Below, piece after piece: positions 49,259-58,482 of a stretch of 64,000 bases of DNA. Where the stretch lies: the NCBI RefSeq assembly GCF_034258515.1, contig NZ_CP139438.1, positions 1,488,001 through 1,552,000 of the forward strand. Reading direction: 5' to 3'. Position 1 is the first letter of the stretch. The number at the start of each line of letters is the position of its first letter. A program made the position numbers and the translations under genes. A model generated the notes under the pieces. It was not told the DNA's origin and did not search any database. It saw only the letters and a program-made list of their open reading frames with translations. This DNA is from Pseudarthrobacter oxydans (GTDB lineage Bacteria > Actinomycetota > Actinomycetes > Actinomycetales > Micrococcaceae).

Positions 49259-49699
49259 TCATGTGTGTCCTTCCAGCTTAGCCCCGTGTTGGATCCGGAC
49301 GGCCGGGAGCGCGAGGAGGGCGGCGTACCGGTCCACGGCTTCCCGGACTGCCGCTGACAACACTGCCGCTGACAATGGCGGGCGCGGGGAATCACCGGAA
49401 CCAGGGAGCCGGATATCCAGGTCGCACCCGTCCGGATGCAGCGTATGCCGCCAGGACCCCACCATCCGCCCGTCCAGCAAAACCACGTGCATGGGTTGGC
49501 CCTGGAAAAGGAAGGCCGGAGCGCCGCCGCCGATGTAATGCCGCGTGGCGGAGGAGCCCATGATGTATTCGTCGTTGCACTGGATCAGGTCGATCCGTGG
49601 CCCGGCTTCGGAGGCAAGCTGCGGGCCCCCGCAGCATTTGGGCGTGAAGCCGCAGCCGCACTGCCGCGTCGGGTTCCATATCCCGGAAGCCTGCCCGCG
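49259..49699 (-). pseudogene. C-terminal remnant of a winged-helix DNA-binding (HTH_42/YcaQ-like) gene
   Basis: The open frame holds the end of a winged-helix protein of the DUF1006/YcaQ-like type: IDLIQCNDEYIMGSS matches the family's D-x-Y-L-x-G step, and HVVLLDGRMVGSWRHTL matches its final V-DGR-V-G-WR block. An in-frame TAG, the stop of the SGNH gene, closes the frame at 49700, and the only ATG (49561) would give 100 residues. The full protein should be over 350 residues, so the N-terminal two thirds are gone. It is probably a dead fragment, though a short protein from 49561 is possible. Confidence 0.6.
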
Positions 49700-50569
49700 C
49701 TAGCGCCGGGCAGCCTCGGTGCTGCCCAGCGGGCCCTCGCCCGAACCCAACGGAACGCCCGGCCCGAAGACGGGGCCCGGCGTCGGCCGTTTCGCGGTAA
49801 TGCCGTCACCGGAGGACTGGTTGCGCAGCCGCCGAAGCACCCACGGCACGAAGTACTGCCGGGCCCACACCAGGTCCCCCGAGCGCGCCTCGCGCCATGT
49901 GCGGGGCGGAAACGGCTTGGGCTGCAGTGGCTCCAGCGTGTGCTCCACGTTCAACGAGTCCAGCACCATGGCGGCGATGGTGTGGTGGCCCAGGGGGGAG
50001 AAGTGCAGCCGGTCCTGGTCCCACATCTGGGGATCGCTGAGCTGGCGGAGGGACCACATGTCCGCGATCACGGCGTCGTGCCTCGCGGCGACGGTCCGCA
50101 GGTTTTCGTTGTAGATGGCCACCTTGCTGCGGATCCTGCCGAGCACGGAAGTGCCGGTGTCCGGGCCATTGAAGAGCACCACTGTGGCGCCGCCCATGGC
50201 CAGGATCTGGACCACCGAGTCGAGCTTCTCGGCGAGGGTGTCGGGGTCTCCGCCCGGACGCAGCAGGTCATTGCCGCCCGCGGAGAGGGTGACAAGATCG
50301 GGCTTCAGCGCAAGGCACGGTGCGAGCTGCTGGTCCACGATCTGCTGCAGCAGCCGGCCGCGGACGGCCAGGTTTGCGTAGGCGAAGTCCGGCTTGGTGC
50401 GGCTGAGCTCCTCCGCCACCCTGTCTGCCCAGCCGCGGAACGCGCCCGGGCTCGACGGCTCGGGGTCTCCGATGCCCTCGGTGAAGGAATCGCCCATCGC
50501 CACGTAGCGGGTCCAGGGGTGGGATCCGGAATGCGCGGGCGGGGTCTGGATGGCACTTTCTTCAGTCAC
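49700..50569 (-). CDS. SGNH/GDSL hydrolase family protein
   Basis: The 289-residue protein has the four SGNH blocks: AMGDSFTEG (block I, nucleophile Ser), NLAVRGR (II), LSAGGNDLL (III) and DRLHFSPLGH (V, with catalytic Asp and His). The family contains esterases, lipases and carbohydrate deacetylases. No signal peptide is visible, so it is probably cytoplasmic. I chose the GTG at 50569 because the upstream part overlaps the divergent gene. Confidence 0.9.
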   Translation of the reverse strand: MTEESAIQTPPAHSGSHPWTRYVAMGDSFTEGIGDPEPSSPGAFRGWADRVAEELSRTKPDFAYANLAVRGRLLQQIVDQQLAPCLALKPDLVTLSAGGNDLLRPGGDPDTLAEKLDSVVQILAMGGATVVLFNGPDTGTSVLGRIRSKVAIYNENLRTVAARHDAVIADMWSLRQLSDPQMWDQDRLHFSPLGHHTIAAMVLDSLNVEHTLEPLQPKPFPPRTWREARSGDLVWARQYFVPWVLRRLRNQSSGDGITAKRPTPGPVFGPGVPLGSGEGPLGSTEAARR

Positions 50570-50576
50570 GGTCCCT

Positions 50577-50641
50577 ATCCTGCCTTTCGCTTCACTGGCT
50601 ACGCGAACGTAGGTTGTTACCACAAAGTAACTGGTAAGAAT
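50577..50641. promoter_or_regulatory. Divergent leaderless promoters of the SGNH and esterase genes
   Basis: On the minus strand CAGGAT (50577-50582) lies seven bases before the GTG at 50569. On the plus strand AAGAAT (50636-50641) lies seven bases before the ATG at 50649. Between them GTTAC-CACAAA-GTAAC (50616-50631) is a perfect 5-bp inverted repeat, a possible shared operator. Confidence 0.4.
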
Positions 50642-50648
50642 GGAAACC

Positions 50649-51299
50649 ATGACTGAAGCTGAAGTATTTCCTGCCCCTGTCGTTTTGTGGTCCCATCCGG
50701 AGGACCAGCGCGACGGCAAGCCGCTGCTGGTGCTGCTGCACGGCTACGGAGCCAACGAGCAGGACCTGCTCAGCCTGGCCGACCTGCTGCCCGGCGACTT
50801 CGCGGTCGCCTCGGTCCGGGCGCCCATCGCCATGGGCCCCGGGTTCACCTGGTTCCCGCTTACCGCGTCCATCGACTACTCGCTCGAGCGCGTCAAAGCC
50901 GCGTCCTCCTACGTGCTCGAGTGGATCGACGCCATCAGGGTGGGGCACCCGTCCGTGTCCCTGCTCGGCTTCTCCATGGGCATGGCCATGGCCACCACGC
51001 TCCTGCGGCAGCGCCCCACGGACTTCGCGGCCGTCGTCGGACTCTCAGGCTTCGTGGTGGACGCCGGCGACGATCCCAGCTTCCGGGATGACGAACTGGA
51101 CGGGAGCATCCCGATGTTCTGGGGCCGTGACCAGCAGGATCCCGTGATTACTCCGGACAAAATCGACTTCACCATGGGATGGGTGCGCAAGCACGTCAAG
51201 CTCACCAAGGTGCTCTACACGGGCATGTGGCACGGGATCAACCAGCAGGAAATCGGGCACGTGGGCGAGTTCCTCACCCACGAGGTGCTGAAGAAGTAG
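50649..51299 (+). CDS. Phospholipase/carboxylesterase family alpha/beta hydrolase
   Basis: The 216-residue protein has the alpha/beta hydrolase core with LLVLLHGYGANEQDL near the N-terminus, nucleophile elbow GFSMGMAMA and a C-terminal GMWHGINQQE that holds the catalytic His. The size and motifs fit the YpfH/EstB carboxylesterase group. An ATG at 50640 is also in frame; I prefer 50649 because it fits the leaderless spacing. Confidence 0.86.
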   Translation: MTEAEVFPAPVVLWSHPEDQRDGKPLLVLLHGYGANEQDLLSLADLLPGDFAVASVRAPIAMGPGFTWFPLTASIDYSLERVKAASSYVLEWIDAIRVGHPSVSLLGFSMGMAMATTLLRQRPTDFAAVVGLSGFVVDAGDDPSFRDDELDGSIPMFWGRDQQDPVITPDKIDFTMGWVRKHVKLTKVLYTGMWHGINQQEIGHVGEFLTHEVLKK

Positions 51300-51341
51300 G
51301 AAGTACGACGGCGGCCGGCGGGCCAGTGCCGCCCTGCGGCG

Positions 51342-51569
51342 TCAGGCCGCGGGCGCTACCACGCGCACGGTCTGCCCGTTCACCGTCACGGTGTCCCCGT
51401 TGTGCAGCTGCCGGCCGCGGCGGTCGTCGATCTCTCCATTGACCTTGACGAGCCCGTTCTTGATGAGCTCTGCCGCTTCCACCCCGTCCTCCACCAGGTT
51501 GGCGAGCTTCAGGAGCTGGCCGAGGCGGATCATGCTGTCGCGGATGGTGATCTCTTCAACATTGCTCAT
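51342..51569 (-). CDS. S4-domain RNA-binding protein (YbcJ-like)
   Basis: The 75-residue protein is a single S4 RNA-binding domain: IRLGQLLKLANLVEDGVEAA, then IKNGLVKVNGEIDDRRGRQL, then HNGDTVTVNG. Such stand-alone S4 proteins bind rRNA or tRNA; the target is unknown. It is divergent from the transporter gene with only 33 bases between the start codons. Confidence 0.9.
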   Translation of the reverse strand: MSNVEEITIRDSMIRLGQLLKLANLVEDGVEAAELIKNGLVKVNGEIDDRRGRQLHNGDTVTVNGQTVRVVAPAA

Positions 51570-51576
51570 AGAAGCA

Positions 51577-51595
51577 ATGATGCCTGACGTAAGGT
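51577..51595. promoter_or_regulatory. Overlapping divergent leaderless promoters (S4 and DMT genes)
   Basis: On the minus strand CATCAT (51577-51582) is seven bases before the S4 ATG; on the plus strand TAAGGT (51590-51595) is seven bases before the transporter ATG at 51603. With 33 bases between the start codons, the two promoters must overlap. Confidence 0.35.
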
Positions 51596-51602
51596 GGATT
51601 CA

Positions 51603-52601
51603 ATGACCCCCAGCCCCCGCCTGCCGCTGATCGCAGGCCTTCCCCTGGCGGTGGGCGCTGGCCTCGCCATTCCCGTCCAGGGCCGAATCAACGGGGCCCT
51701 CGGAGCCCGCCTCAACGACGGCATCGCCGCTGCAGTGGTGAGTTTCAGCACAGGCCTGGTGTTGATGGTCCTGATCTCGCTGATCCTGCCGCGCGGACGT
51801 GCCGGACTTGCCCGGATCCTGCCCGCGGTCCGCACCAGGGCCTTTCCGCGCGTGTATGTCCTGGCCGGCGGCATCGGCGCGTTCTTCGTCTTCGCCCAGT
51901 CCTTCACCGTGGGCATCCTTGGCGTTGCCCTGTTTACCGTGGCCACGGTCACCGGCCAGACAGTCAGTGGTCTGCTGGTGGACCGGCTGGGCATTGGGCC
52001 GGCGGGCAAAAAATCCGTCACGGGGATCCGGATCATTGGCTGCCTGCTGACCATCGCCGCAGTGGCCTGGGCCGTGTCGCCCCGCTTCACTGGATCGTCG
52101 GGGATGGCCTCCGCCGGCGCAGGACCGGACGGCGGCGCGGAGGCCCTCCTGGTTCCGCTCCTGCTGCCCGTGGCGGCAGGGTTCCTGATGAGCTTCCAGC
52201 AGGCCATGAACGGAACAGCCACCGTCCACTACGGCACGCCGATCGCTGCAACCCTGGTCAACTTCGTGGCCGGCTCCGCCGTGCTGTGGGCCGCGTACGC
52301 CATCAAGGTCTCGGTGGCCGGATGGGGCAACCCGCTGCCGCCGGAGTGGTGGTACTACGCAGGCGGTCCCATGGGCTGCGTGTTCATCGGCCTGGGCGCG
52401 CTGCTGGTCCGCAGCCTGGGGGTCCTGGTTACCGGGCTGGGCATGATTGCCGGGCAGCTGCTCGGCTCGCTCGCCCTGGATGTTGTGCTGCCAACTCCGG
52501 GAACGGTCGTGGCGCCAGCCACGGTACTGGGCACCATCCTCACCCTCGCCGCCATCATCCTGGCCACCCTGCCGTGGCCGCGGGGCGCGCTGCGCAGGTA
52601 G
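51603..52601 (+). CDS. DMT superfamily transporter (DUF606/YdcZ type)
   Basis: The 332-residue membrane protein has ten hydrophobic segments and two internally similar halves, as in the DUF606 (YdcZ) branch of the drug/metabolite transporter superfamily. The first half starts LPLIAGLPLAVGAGLAIPVQ and the second PLLLPVAAGFLMSFQQAMNG, showing the repeat of the G-x-x-M/I-x-x-Q-x-x-x-N pattern. Substrate unknown. A GTG at 51594 is also in frame. Confidence 0.87.
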   Translation: MTPSPRLPLIAGLPLAVGAGLAIPVQGRINGALGARLNDGIAAAVVSFSTGLVLMVLISLILPRGRAGLARILPAVRTRAFPRVYVLAGGIGAFFVFAQSFTVGILGVALFTVATVTGQTVSGLLVDRLGIGPAGKKSVTGIRIIGCLLTIAAVAWAVSPRFTGSSGMASAGAGPDGGAEALLVPLLLPVAAGFLMSFQQAMNGTATVHYGTPIAATLVNFVAGSAVLWAAYAIKVSVAGWGNPLPPEWWYYAGGPMGCVFIGLGALLVRSLGVLVTGLGMIAGQLLGSLALDVVLPTPGTVVAPATVLGTILTLAAIILATLPWPRGALRR

Positions 52602-52745
52602 CGGCCGGTAGGCTAGGGCACGCAGCTTTTTCGCTTTCCCTTCATCCGCCCCGCCCGGCAGCCAGAGGTATCCCACCGCTGGTTCCACCGGGCCAGCAAA
52701 CCGCGGACCGCACCCAGCGGCCCTGTAGAAATTGGAGTTACCCCC

Positions 52746-54131
52746 ATGGCAGCAAAATCCGTTCTCGACCAGGTCATTTCCCTCTCCAAGCGCAGGGGAT
52801 TCGTGTTCCAGGCCGGTGAGATCTACGGAGGTTCGCGCTCTGCCTGGGACTACGGGCCCCTCGGCGCCGAACTGAAGGAAAACATCAAGCGCCAGTGGTG
52901 GCAGTCCATGGTCCGCGGCCGCGAGGACGTGGTGGGCCTGGACTCCTCCGTCATCCTGCCCCGCCAGGTGTGGGAAGCCTCCGGCCACGTGGAGGTCTTC
53001 TCCGACCCCCTGGTGGAATGCCTCTCCTGCCACAAGCGCTACCGGGCAGACCACCTCGAGGAAGAGTACGAGGAAAAGAAGGGCCGCCCCGCCGAAAACG
53101 GCCTCAAGGACATCGCCTGCGCCAACTGCGGCACCCGCGGCCAGTGGACCGAACCGCAGGAATTCTCCGGCCTGCTCAAGACCTACCTCGGTCCCGTAGC
53201 CAGCGAAGAGGGCCTGCACTACCTGCGTCCGGAGACTGCGCAGGGGATTTTCGTGAACTTCAACAACGTCCTCACCACCTCGCGGAAGAAGCCGCCGTTC
53301 GGCATCGGCCAGATCGGCAAGTCCTTCCGCAACGAGATCACCCCGGGCAACTTCATCTTCCGCACCCGCGAGTTCGAGCAGATGGAGATGGAGTTCTTCG
53401 TTGAGCCCGGCACCGATGAGGAATGGCACAAGTACTGGATGAACGAGCGCATGGCCTGGTACACCGGCCTGGGCATCCGCGAGGAAAACCTGCGCTTCTT
53501 CGAGCACCCGCAGGAGAAGCTGAGCCACTACTCCAAGGGCACCACGGACATCGAATACCGCTTCGGTTTCCAGGGCTCCGAGTGGGGCGAGCTCGAAGGC
53601 ATCGCCAACCGCACCGACTTCGACCTCTCCACGCATGCCAAGGCCTCCGGCACGGACCTGAGCTACTTCAACCAGGCCACCAATGAGCGCTACATCCCGT
53701 ACGTGATCGAGCCCGCAGCCGGCCTGACCCGTTCCTTCATGGCCTTCCTGGTGGATGCCTACACCGAGGACGAGGCCCCCAACGCCAAGGGCGGCGTGGA
53801 CGTCCGAACCGTCCTGAAGCTGGATCCGCGGCTGGCCCCGGTCAAGGCTGCCGTGCTGCCGCTCAGCCGCAACGAGGACCTGTCCCCGAAGGCCAAGGCC
53901 CTGGGCGCGCAGCTGCGCAAGAACTGGAACATCGACTTCGACGACGCCGGCGCCATTGGCCGCCGCTACCGCCGCCAGGATGAAATCGGCACCCCGTTCT
54001 GCATCACAGTGGACTTCGACACCCTTGAGGACCAGGCCGTGACCATCCGCGAGCGGGACACCATGAGCCAGGAACGCGTCTCCCTGGACAAGGTGGAGGG
54101 CTACCTGGCCGCACGCCTGATCGGCGCCTAG
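52746..54131 (+). CDS. glyQS: Glycyl-tRNA synthetase (dimeric class II type)
   Basis: The 461-residue enzyme charges tRNA(Gly). It has the class II motifs of the alpha2-type Gly[22 protein letters not shown] at the N-terminus, motif 2 in [34 protein letters not shown], and an anticodon-binding domain at the end. The 144-base gap before it has no clear hairpin; a short GGAG precedes the ATG. Confidence 0.96.
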   Translation: MAAKSVLDQVISLSKRRGFVFQAGEIYGGSRSAWDYGPLGAELKENIKRQWWQSMVRGREDVVGLDSSVILPRQVWEASGHVEVFSDPLVECLSCHKRYRADHLEEEYEEKKGRPAENGLKDIACANCGTRGQWTEPQEFSGLLKTYLGPVASEEGLHYLRPETAQGIFVNFNNVLTTSRKKPPFGIGQIGKSFRNEITPGNFIFRTREFEQMEMEFFVEPGTDEEWHKYWMNERMAWYTGLGIREENLRFFEHPQEKLSHYSKGTTDIEYRFGFQGSEWGELEGIANRTDFDLSTHAKASGTDLSYFNQATNERYIPYVIEPAAGLTRSFMAFLVDAYTEDEAPNAKGGVDVRTVLKLDPRLAPVKAAVLPLSRNEDLSPKAKALGAQLRKNWNIDFDDAGAIGRRYRRQDEIGTPFCITVDFDTLEDQAVTIRERDTMSQERVSLDKVEGYLAARLIGA

Positions 54132-54133
54132 CC

Positions 54134-55168
54134 ATGGCCATCGAATACCGCGAATGGCGGGAAGGTGACGACCTGGCCCTGCTGGAGATCTGGGGCGACC
54201 CGGAGACCCAGCAGGCCCGCCAGTTCCGGGGCGCGTTGACCCTGTCCTCCGACGGGGGCGGCGGCACGCCGTGGCGCCGCTGCATCGTTGCCGAGGACGT
54301 GATCGACGGCGTCGGCATCCCCGTGGCGGCGGGCGTGGTCTACGAGGCGTCGCTGCACCCTGAACGGCTCTGGGCCTACATCGAAGTGGCGCGCGACCAC
54401 CGGCGCTCCGGCATCGGTGCCACCCTCCTGACGATGCTGCGCCGCGAAGCCGGCCAGTCGCCGTCGGGCGTGTCCAAACTCCGTGCCAAAGTGGAGCCGG
54501 GCACTCCGGGGGCCGCTTTTGCGGAGGCCTTCGAGCTGGCCCCCATCCAGCGTTCCCGGCTGGTGGTCATAGAGCCTGGCGCCCTGCGGCTTCCCGTGTT
54601 TCCTGCCAAGGACGACGGCGGCGGGCCATCGAACGATGAAAATGCGGGCTCCGACATCGTGATGGACCTGGCCACGGGTTCCGTGGAACTGACCGACGTC
54701 GTGGGCAGGTACTACACCGCCATCCACGGCTGGGATTCACCGGGCGTACTGTCAATGGGCCAGGTGCAGAAGCTCTTCCTGGACGACCTCACCGGCGCCC
54801 ACGGCGCAATCGTGCTGCGGGCCGAGCCTGAATCGGCTTTCGGGGCAGGCGTTGCACCCAGCAGGAAGGGCAGGATCCGGGCCTTCGCCGTGAGCTACGC
54901 AGCGCCCGCCAACCCGGACGCGGCACCCGGCCAGGAAGCCGCCGGACCGGAAACGCCCACGGACGTTTTCGTCGGCCATGAACCCGCCCTCGCCGCGGAT
55001 GATGCTGCAGAAGCGGTCCGCGACATGCTCGCGCTGATCGCGTACCAGCACCCGGTGATGCTGGAACTGGACGACTCCATGACTGCCCTCCGCGCCGCCG
55101 TCGAACCCCTGCTCGAAAGCGGCAAGGCGCGGCTGGCCGGGCCGGAAACCCTCATCGTGTCGGACTAA
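54134..55168 (+). CDS. GNAT-like acetyltransferase with extra C-terminal half
   Basis: The first half of this 344-residue protein is a GNAT fold: AIEYREWREGDDLALLEIWG, then WAYIEVARDHRRSGIGATLLTM-like motif A with RRSGIG. The second half (about 175-344) is less clear and may be a degenerate second domain. It begins 2 bases after the glyQS stop, so it is translated with the synthetase; a link to tRNA or translation is conceivable but not shown. Confidence 0.72.
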   Translation: MAIEYREWREGDDLALLEIWGDPETQQARQFRGALTLSSDGGGGTPWRRCIVAEDVIDGVGIPVAAGVVYEASLHPERLWAYIEVARDHRRSGIGATLLTMLRREAGQSPSGVSKLRAKVEPGTPGAAFAEAFELAPIQRSRLVVIEPGALRLPVFPAKDDGGGPSNDENAGSDIVMDLATGSVELTDVVGRYYTAIHGWDSPGVLSMGQVQKLFLDDLTGAHGAIVLRAEPESAFGAGVAPSRKGRIRAFAVSYAAPANPDAAPGQEAAGPETPTDVFVGHEPALAADDAAEAVRDMLALIAYQHPVMLELDDSMTALRAAVEPLLESGKARLAGPETLIVSD

Positions 55169-55187
55169 GCAGCCCGGCCGCAACTGA

Positions 55188-55235
55188 GTAGCGCCAAGTG
55201 TCGTTTTGACCGCCCAAAACGACACTTGGCGCTAC
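55188..55235. repeat. Palindromic repeat family A, copy 3 (bidirectional terminator)
   Basis: A perfect 20-bp stem pairs 55188-55207 (GTAGCGCCAAGTGTCGTTTT) with 55216-55235 around GACCGCCC. It lies between convergent genes ending at 55168 (+) and 55245 (-). Confidence 0.85.
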
Positions 55236-55244
55236 TTACTTGGG

Positions 55245-56069
55245 CTACGTTCTGCGGAAAGTACGACGGCGGCGCGTCAGCACGTCTTCGGCATCGAGCA
55301 GTTGCCGCTCGGGTTCAGTCGGGGCGCTGCCGCCCAGGTGCGCGGGCATCCACCAGGCGCCGGGTTCCGGCCGCAGTGGAAAATCGGCGATGCACGTCCC
55401 GATCCCGTCCTGGAGCCTGGCCCGGAGTTCCGCAGTGCCGGCGCCAGCAGCGTCACCGGGCGCGAATACCAGCGGCTCACCCACGTGGATCCGGACCGGT
55501 GCGCGCCATGTCCTTCCGGCCGAGAAGCCGCGGCCGCGGGTGAGGATCCGGTGGGCGCCCCAGACCGCAACGGGGATGACCGGAACGCCGGCTTCGGCCG
55601 CCATCCGGACTGCCCCGGTCCTGCACTCGCGCACGGTGAAGCTGCGGCTCACGCCCGCCTCCGGGAACACGCCAAGGTATTCGCCGGCGCGCAGCTTGGC
55701 CACCGCTGCGTCATAGGCGTCCGCCCGGCCGGTGTACCCGACCACCACGTGCCCGGCGGCGCTGATGGCAGGCCCGGCAAGCCAATGATCGGCTGCACCC
55801 TGGTGGACCAGGAACCGCAGCTCCCCGCGGGACCGTTCCCACAGCAGCAGTTCGGCGGCGGCAAAATCGACATAGCCGAAGTGCGTCACGGCGAAAACGG
55901 CGCCGCTGCCCGGAACCACAGACCTGGACGCCCCCGTCCGGGGGCCTGCAGGCGGCAGGTGCTCTGTTCCGCTGCTGATGATCCGGATCCGGAAGATCCG
56001 CCGAAGCAGCAGTCCGCAGCCGACGATGACGCGGTAGAAGAGGTCATTGGGTGCGGGGCTCCATGCCAT
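55245..56069 (-). CDS. PlsC-like lysophospholipid acyltransferase
   Basis: The 274-residue protein has the acyltransferase HX4D motif in VTHFGYVDFAAAEL and the FPEAGVSRSF block, which corresponds to the family's FPEGTRS. A hydrophobic N-terminus (RVIVGCGLLLRRIFRI) may anchor it at the inner membrane. PlsC-type enzymes add the second acyl chain of phospholipids; relatives act on other polyol acceptors. It is the downstream partner of the hydrolase gene (8-base gap). Confidence 0.86.
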   Translation of the reverse strand: MAWSPAPNDLFYRVIVGCGLLLRRIFRIRIISSGTEHLPPAGPRTGASRSVVPGSGAVFAVTHFGYVDFAAAELLLWERSRGELRFLVHQGAADHWLAGPAISAAGHVVVGYTGRADAYDAAVAKLRAGEYLGVFPEAGVSRSFTVRECRTGAVRMAAEAGVPVIPVAVWGAHRILTRGRGFSAGRTWRAPVRIHVGEPLVFAPGDAAGAGTAELRARLQDGIGTCIADFPLRPEPGAWWMPAHLGGSAPTEPERQLLDAEDVLTRRRRTFRRT

Positions 56070-56077
56070 CGAACGTC

Positions 56078-56833
56078 CTACAGGGTCACCTGGACGGCCG
56101 ATTCCGGCAGCAGCCTGCTGTAATCCGCAGGCAGGGGAAGCTCAGTCCCGATGCTTTCGGAGAAGGCATTCATCACAAAGCCGGTAGTCAGCGTCTGCCA
56201 CACCCTGATTTTGCGGAGCATGAAGTGGCCGGCCCCCTTGAGGGCAACATACTGCATGCTGGCTGCCTCGGCAGAGGCACGCCGGGCGAACAGCAGGGAC
56301 GCCGAGGCGCTGGTCCACCTGTCCGTGGTTCCGTGCACAATAAGAACCTTGCGGTTGGCCACCCCGGATGTGGGAGTTGCGGGGTTGAGCCAGGGGGCAA
56401 GGGCGACGACGGCCTCCACACTTGGGTGGTCCGCGGCGATCACAGCGGTGAGCCCGCCCATGGAATGGCCTACCAGGAACACAGGCACGTCCGGGTGCTG
56501 TTCCCGGATCTTGGCTAGTGCCCAGCGGGCGTCCTGCAGCGGAGACATGTCATGGCCATTCCAGCCGCGAACGCTGTTGCGGAGCGACCACACGGCCAGC
56601 CCGTGCTTCCGCCCGGCGCGGTGCAGGTGCCAGGCGAAGGGCACCATCCTTGCCGGACTCAGGTGCCTGGCCTCCACCGGCTCATGGCTCCGGGATTTGC
56701 CCCCGTGCAGGACCAGGGCAACTCCGCGGGTGGGCCCTGACGAATTCCGGACGCTGAGCACTGCCTGCCGCGCAGCGCCGGGTGCTTCGGCAGGACGGGA
56801 TTCGCCGTTTTCCTCAGTACTGCTGCTGGCCAT
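56078..56833 (-). CDS. Alpha/beta hydrolase
   Basis: The 251-residue protein has an alpha/beta hydrolase core: LVLHGGKSRSHEP near the N-terminus, nucleophile elbow VGHSMGGLTA, an acidic residue after IVHGTTDRWT, and the catalytic His in LKGAGHFML. This resembles serine aminopeptidase/monoacylglycerol lipase-like proteins. With the PlsC gene directly downstream it may act on lipids. It starts at ATG 56833. Confidence 0.85.
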   Translation of the reverse strand: MASSSTEENGESRPAEAPGAARQAVLSVRNSSGPTRGVALVLHGGKSRSHEPVEARHLSPARMVPFAWHLHRAGRKHGLAVWSLRNSVRGWNGHDMSPLQDARWALAKIREQHPDVPVFLVGHSMGGLTAVIAADHPSVEAVVALAPWLNPATPTSGVANRKVLIVHGTTDRWTSASASLLFARRASAEAASMQYVALKGAGHFMLRKIRVWQTLTTGFVMNAFSESIGTELPLPADYSRLLPESAVQVTL

Positions 56834-56918
56834 GCCTGGTACCTCCGAGTCCCCGATGATCCATTTATCAACCCTACGGCGCCGGAAGTAGAGTTCAATG
56901 TATGAGGTGCTACTGCTG

Positions 56919-58427
56919 ATGGGGTCCGGTCACTCCCACGCTTCCACAGGCCATTCGGAGCCGACGCCGGAAGCGATGGCCGCCCGACGGAAAGCCAACC
57001 GCATCCTGGCGGCGGTGCTGATCCCGCTGACGCTGCTCACGCTGGCGGGAATGGCGATGCTCTGGCCCTCGGGCAGCAAAGAGGGCATTTCCCTGGCCAA
57101 CCCCTACGCTGCCGCCCCCGGGGTCACCTTCGACACCGGAACCATCCAAAGCGTGGTGACGGAAAACTGCATGCAGGGCGCGTCGCAGCAGGGCCAAAGC
57201 CAGCAGGGCCAAAACCAGCAGGGTTCGGGCGACCAGGCCCAGGGCCGGCAATCCCAACAGGGATCGGACTGCACTTTCGCGTTCACGGAGCCGGACAAGG
57301 GCGGCAGCCCGGTCAAAGTGGTCATCAACCCGGACGTCGCGAAGTCCCATGGGGTGAAGCCCGGGGACCAGATCCGGTACCTGAACCTGTCCAACGCCCC
57401 GGGCGCCTCAGCGGCCCAGGGCTCGCCGGCCTTCATTTTTGTGGACTTCGTCCGGACCCTGCCCATCGTCCTGCTCGCACTGCTGTATGCGGCGGTGGTG
57501 ATCGCCGTGGCCCGCTGGCGGGGCCTGCGTGCCCTGGTCGGGCTCGTCGGCGCCTACTTCGTGCTGGCCAGCTTTATGCTCCCGGGACTGGTGGAGGGGA
57601 AACCGCCGCTGCTGCTGGCCCTGGTTGGGTCCACGGTGATCATGATCGGCGTCCTGTACTTCGCCCACGGATTCTCGGCACGGACCTCCACTGCACTCCT
57701 GGGCACCATGTTCGGGCTGGGGATTACGGCGCTCCTGGCCGCCTGGGCCACGGGCGCCGCCAATCTCGCCGGGGTGGGCAGCCACGACGCCACTACCCTG
57801 GTGAACACCTCTGCCAATATCTCCATCTCCGGCGTCATCCTGTGCGGGCTCATCATCTCCGGGCTGGGTGTCCTCAACGACGTGACCATCACCCAGTCCT
57901 CCGCCGTCTGGGAACTCTATGAACTGGCGCCGGGGAGCAGTGCCCGGAAGCTGTTCACCTCAGCCATGCGGATCGGCCGCGACCACATCGCCTCCACGGT
58001 GTACACCATCGCCTTCGCGTACGCCGGCGCGGCCCTGCCCATCCTCATCATCGTGATGCTGTACGACCGCCCGCTCGCGGACACGCTCACCAGCGCGGAA
58101 CTTTCAGAGGAAGTCATCCGGACCCTCGTCGGCTCCATCGGACTGGTGCTGGCCATCCCCGTCACCACGCTGATCGCGGTTCTGGTGGTCAAGGCCACCG
58201 GCGTCCGGGCCGGCGCAGAGGCCGCTGCCCCTGCCGTGGAATCGAAGAGGCCGGGCCGGACACCGGCGGACTCAGCCAACGGCAACGGCGGCCACACCAT
58301 CGTGGACGACGTCGAGGACACAGGCGCCCTCGCAGCCGCCGCACTGGAGGGGCGCTCCAGGCGGTCGGCTGCAGGGGAGGACAGCGGGTTTCCCACCCGG
58401 CGGGGACGCCGGGCGGAACGGGGCTGA
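56919..58427 (+). CDS. YibE/F family membrane protein
   Basis: The protein has one N-terminal helix, an extracytoplasmic domain of about 120 residues and a block of about seven membrane helices, as in the YibE/F family, whose activity is not established. The extracytoplasmic part holds a run of Gln/Gly/Ser repeats (QQGQSQQGQNQQGSG). The C-terminus is cytoplasmic and basic. I chose the ATG at 56919 (502 residues): GAGGTG lies nine bases before it and TAGAGT (56889-56894) would start a transcript just upstream. An ATG at 56898 is in frame. Confidence 0.83.
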   Translation: MGSGHSHASTGHSEPTPEAMAARRKANRILAAVLIPLTLLTLAGMAMLWPSGSKEGISLANPYAAAPGVTFDTGTIQSVVTENCMQGASQQGQSQQGQNQQGSGDQAQGRQSQQGSDCTFAFTEPDKGGSPVKVVINPDVAKSHGVKPGDQIRYLNLSNAPGASAAQGSPAFIFVDFVRTLPIVLLALLYAAVVIAVARWRGLRALVGLVGAYFVLASFMLPGLVEGKPPLLLALVGSTVIMIGVLYFAHGFSARTSTALLGTMFGLGITALLAAWATGAANLAGVGSHDATTLVNTSANISISGVILCGLIISGLGVLNDVTITQSSAVWELYELAPGSSARKLFTSAMRIGRDHIASTVYTIAFAYAGAALPILIIVMLYDRPLADTLTSAELSEEVIRTLVGSIGLVLAIPVTTLIAVLVVKATGVRAGAEAAAPAVESKRPGRTPADSANGNGGHTIVDDVEDTGALAAAALEGRSRRSAAGEDSGFPTRRGRRAERG

Positions 58428-58470
58428 CCGGTCCCACACGGGCACGGCCTCCCGATTTGCCCGGCTTTGC

Positions 58471-58476
58471 AACAAT
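58471..58476 (+). promoter_or_regulatory. Putative -10 element of a leaderless dusB transcript
   Basis: AACAAT lies six bases before the GTG at 58483; no ribosome binding site is present. Confidence 0.35.
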
Positions 58477-58482
58477 AGACAG

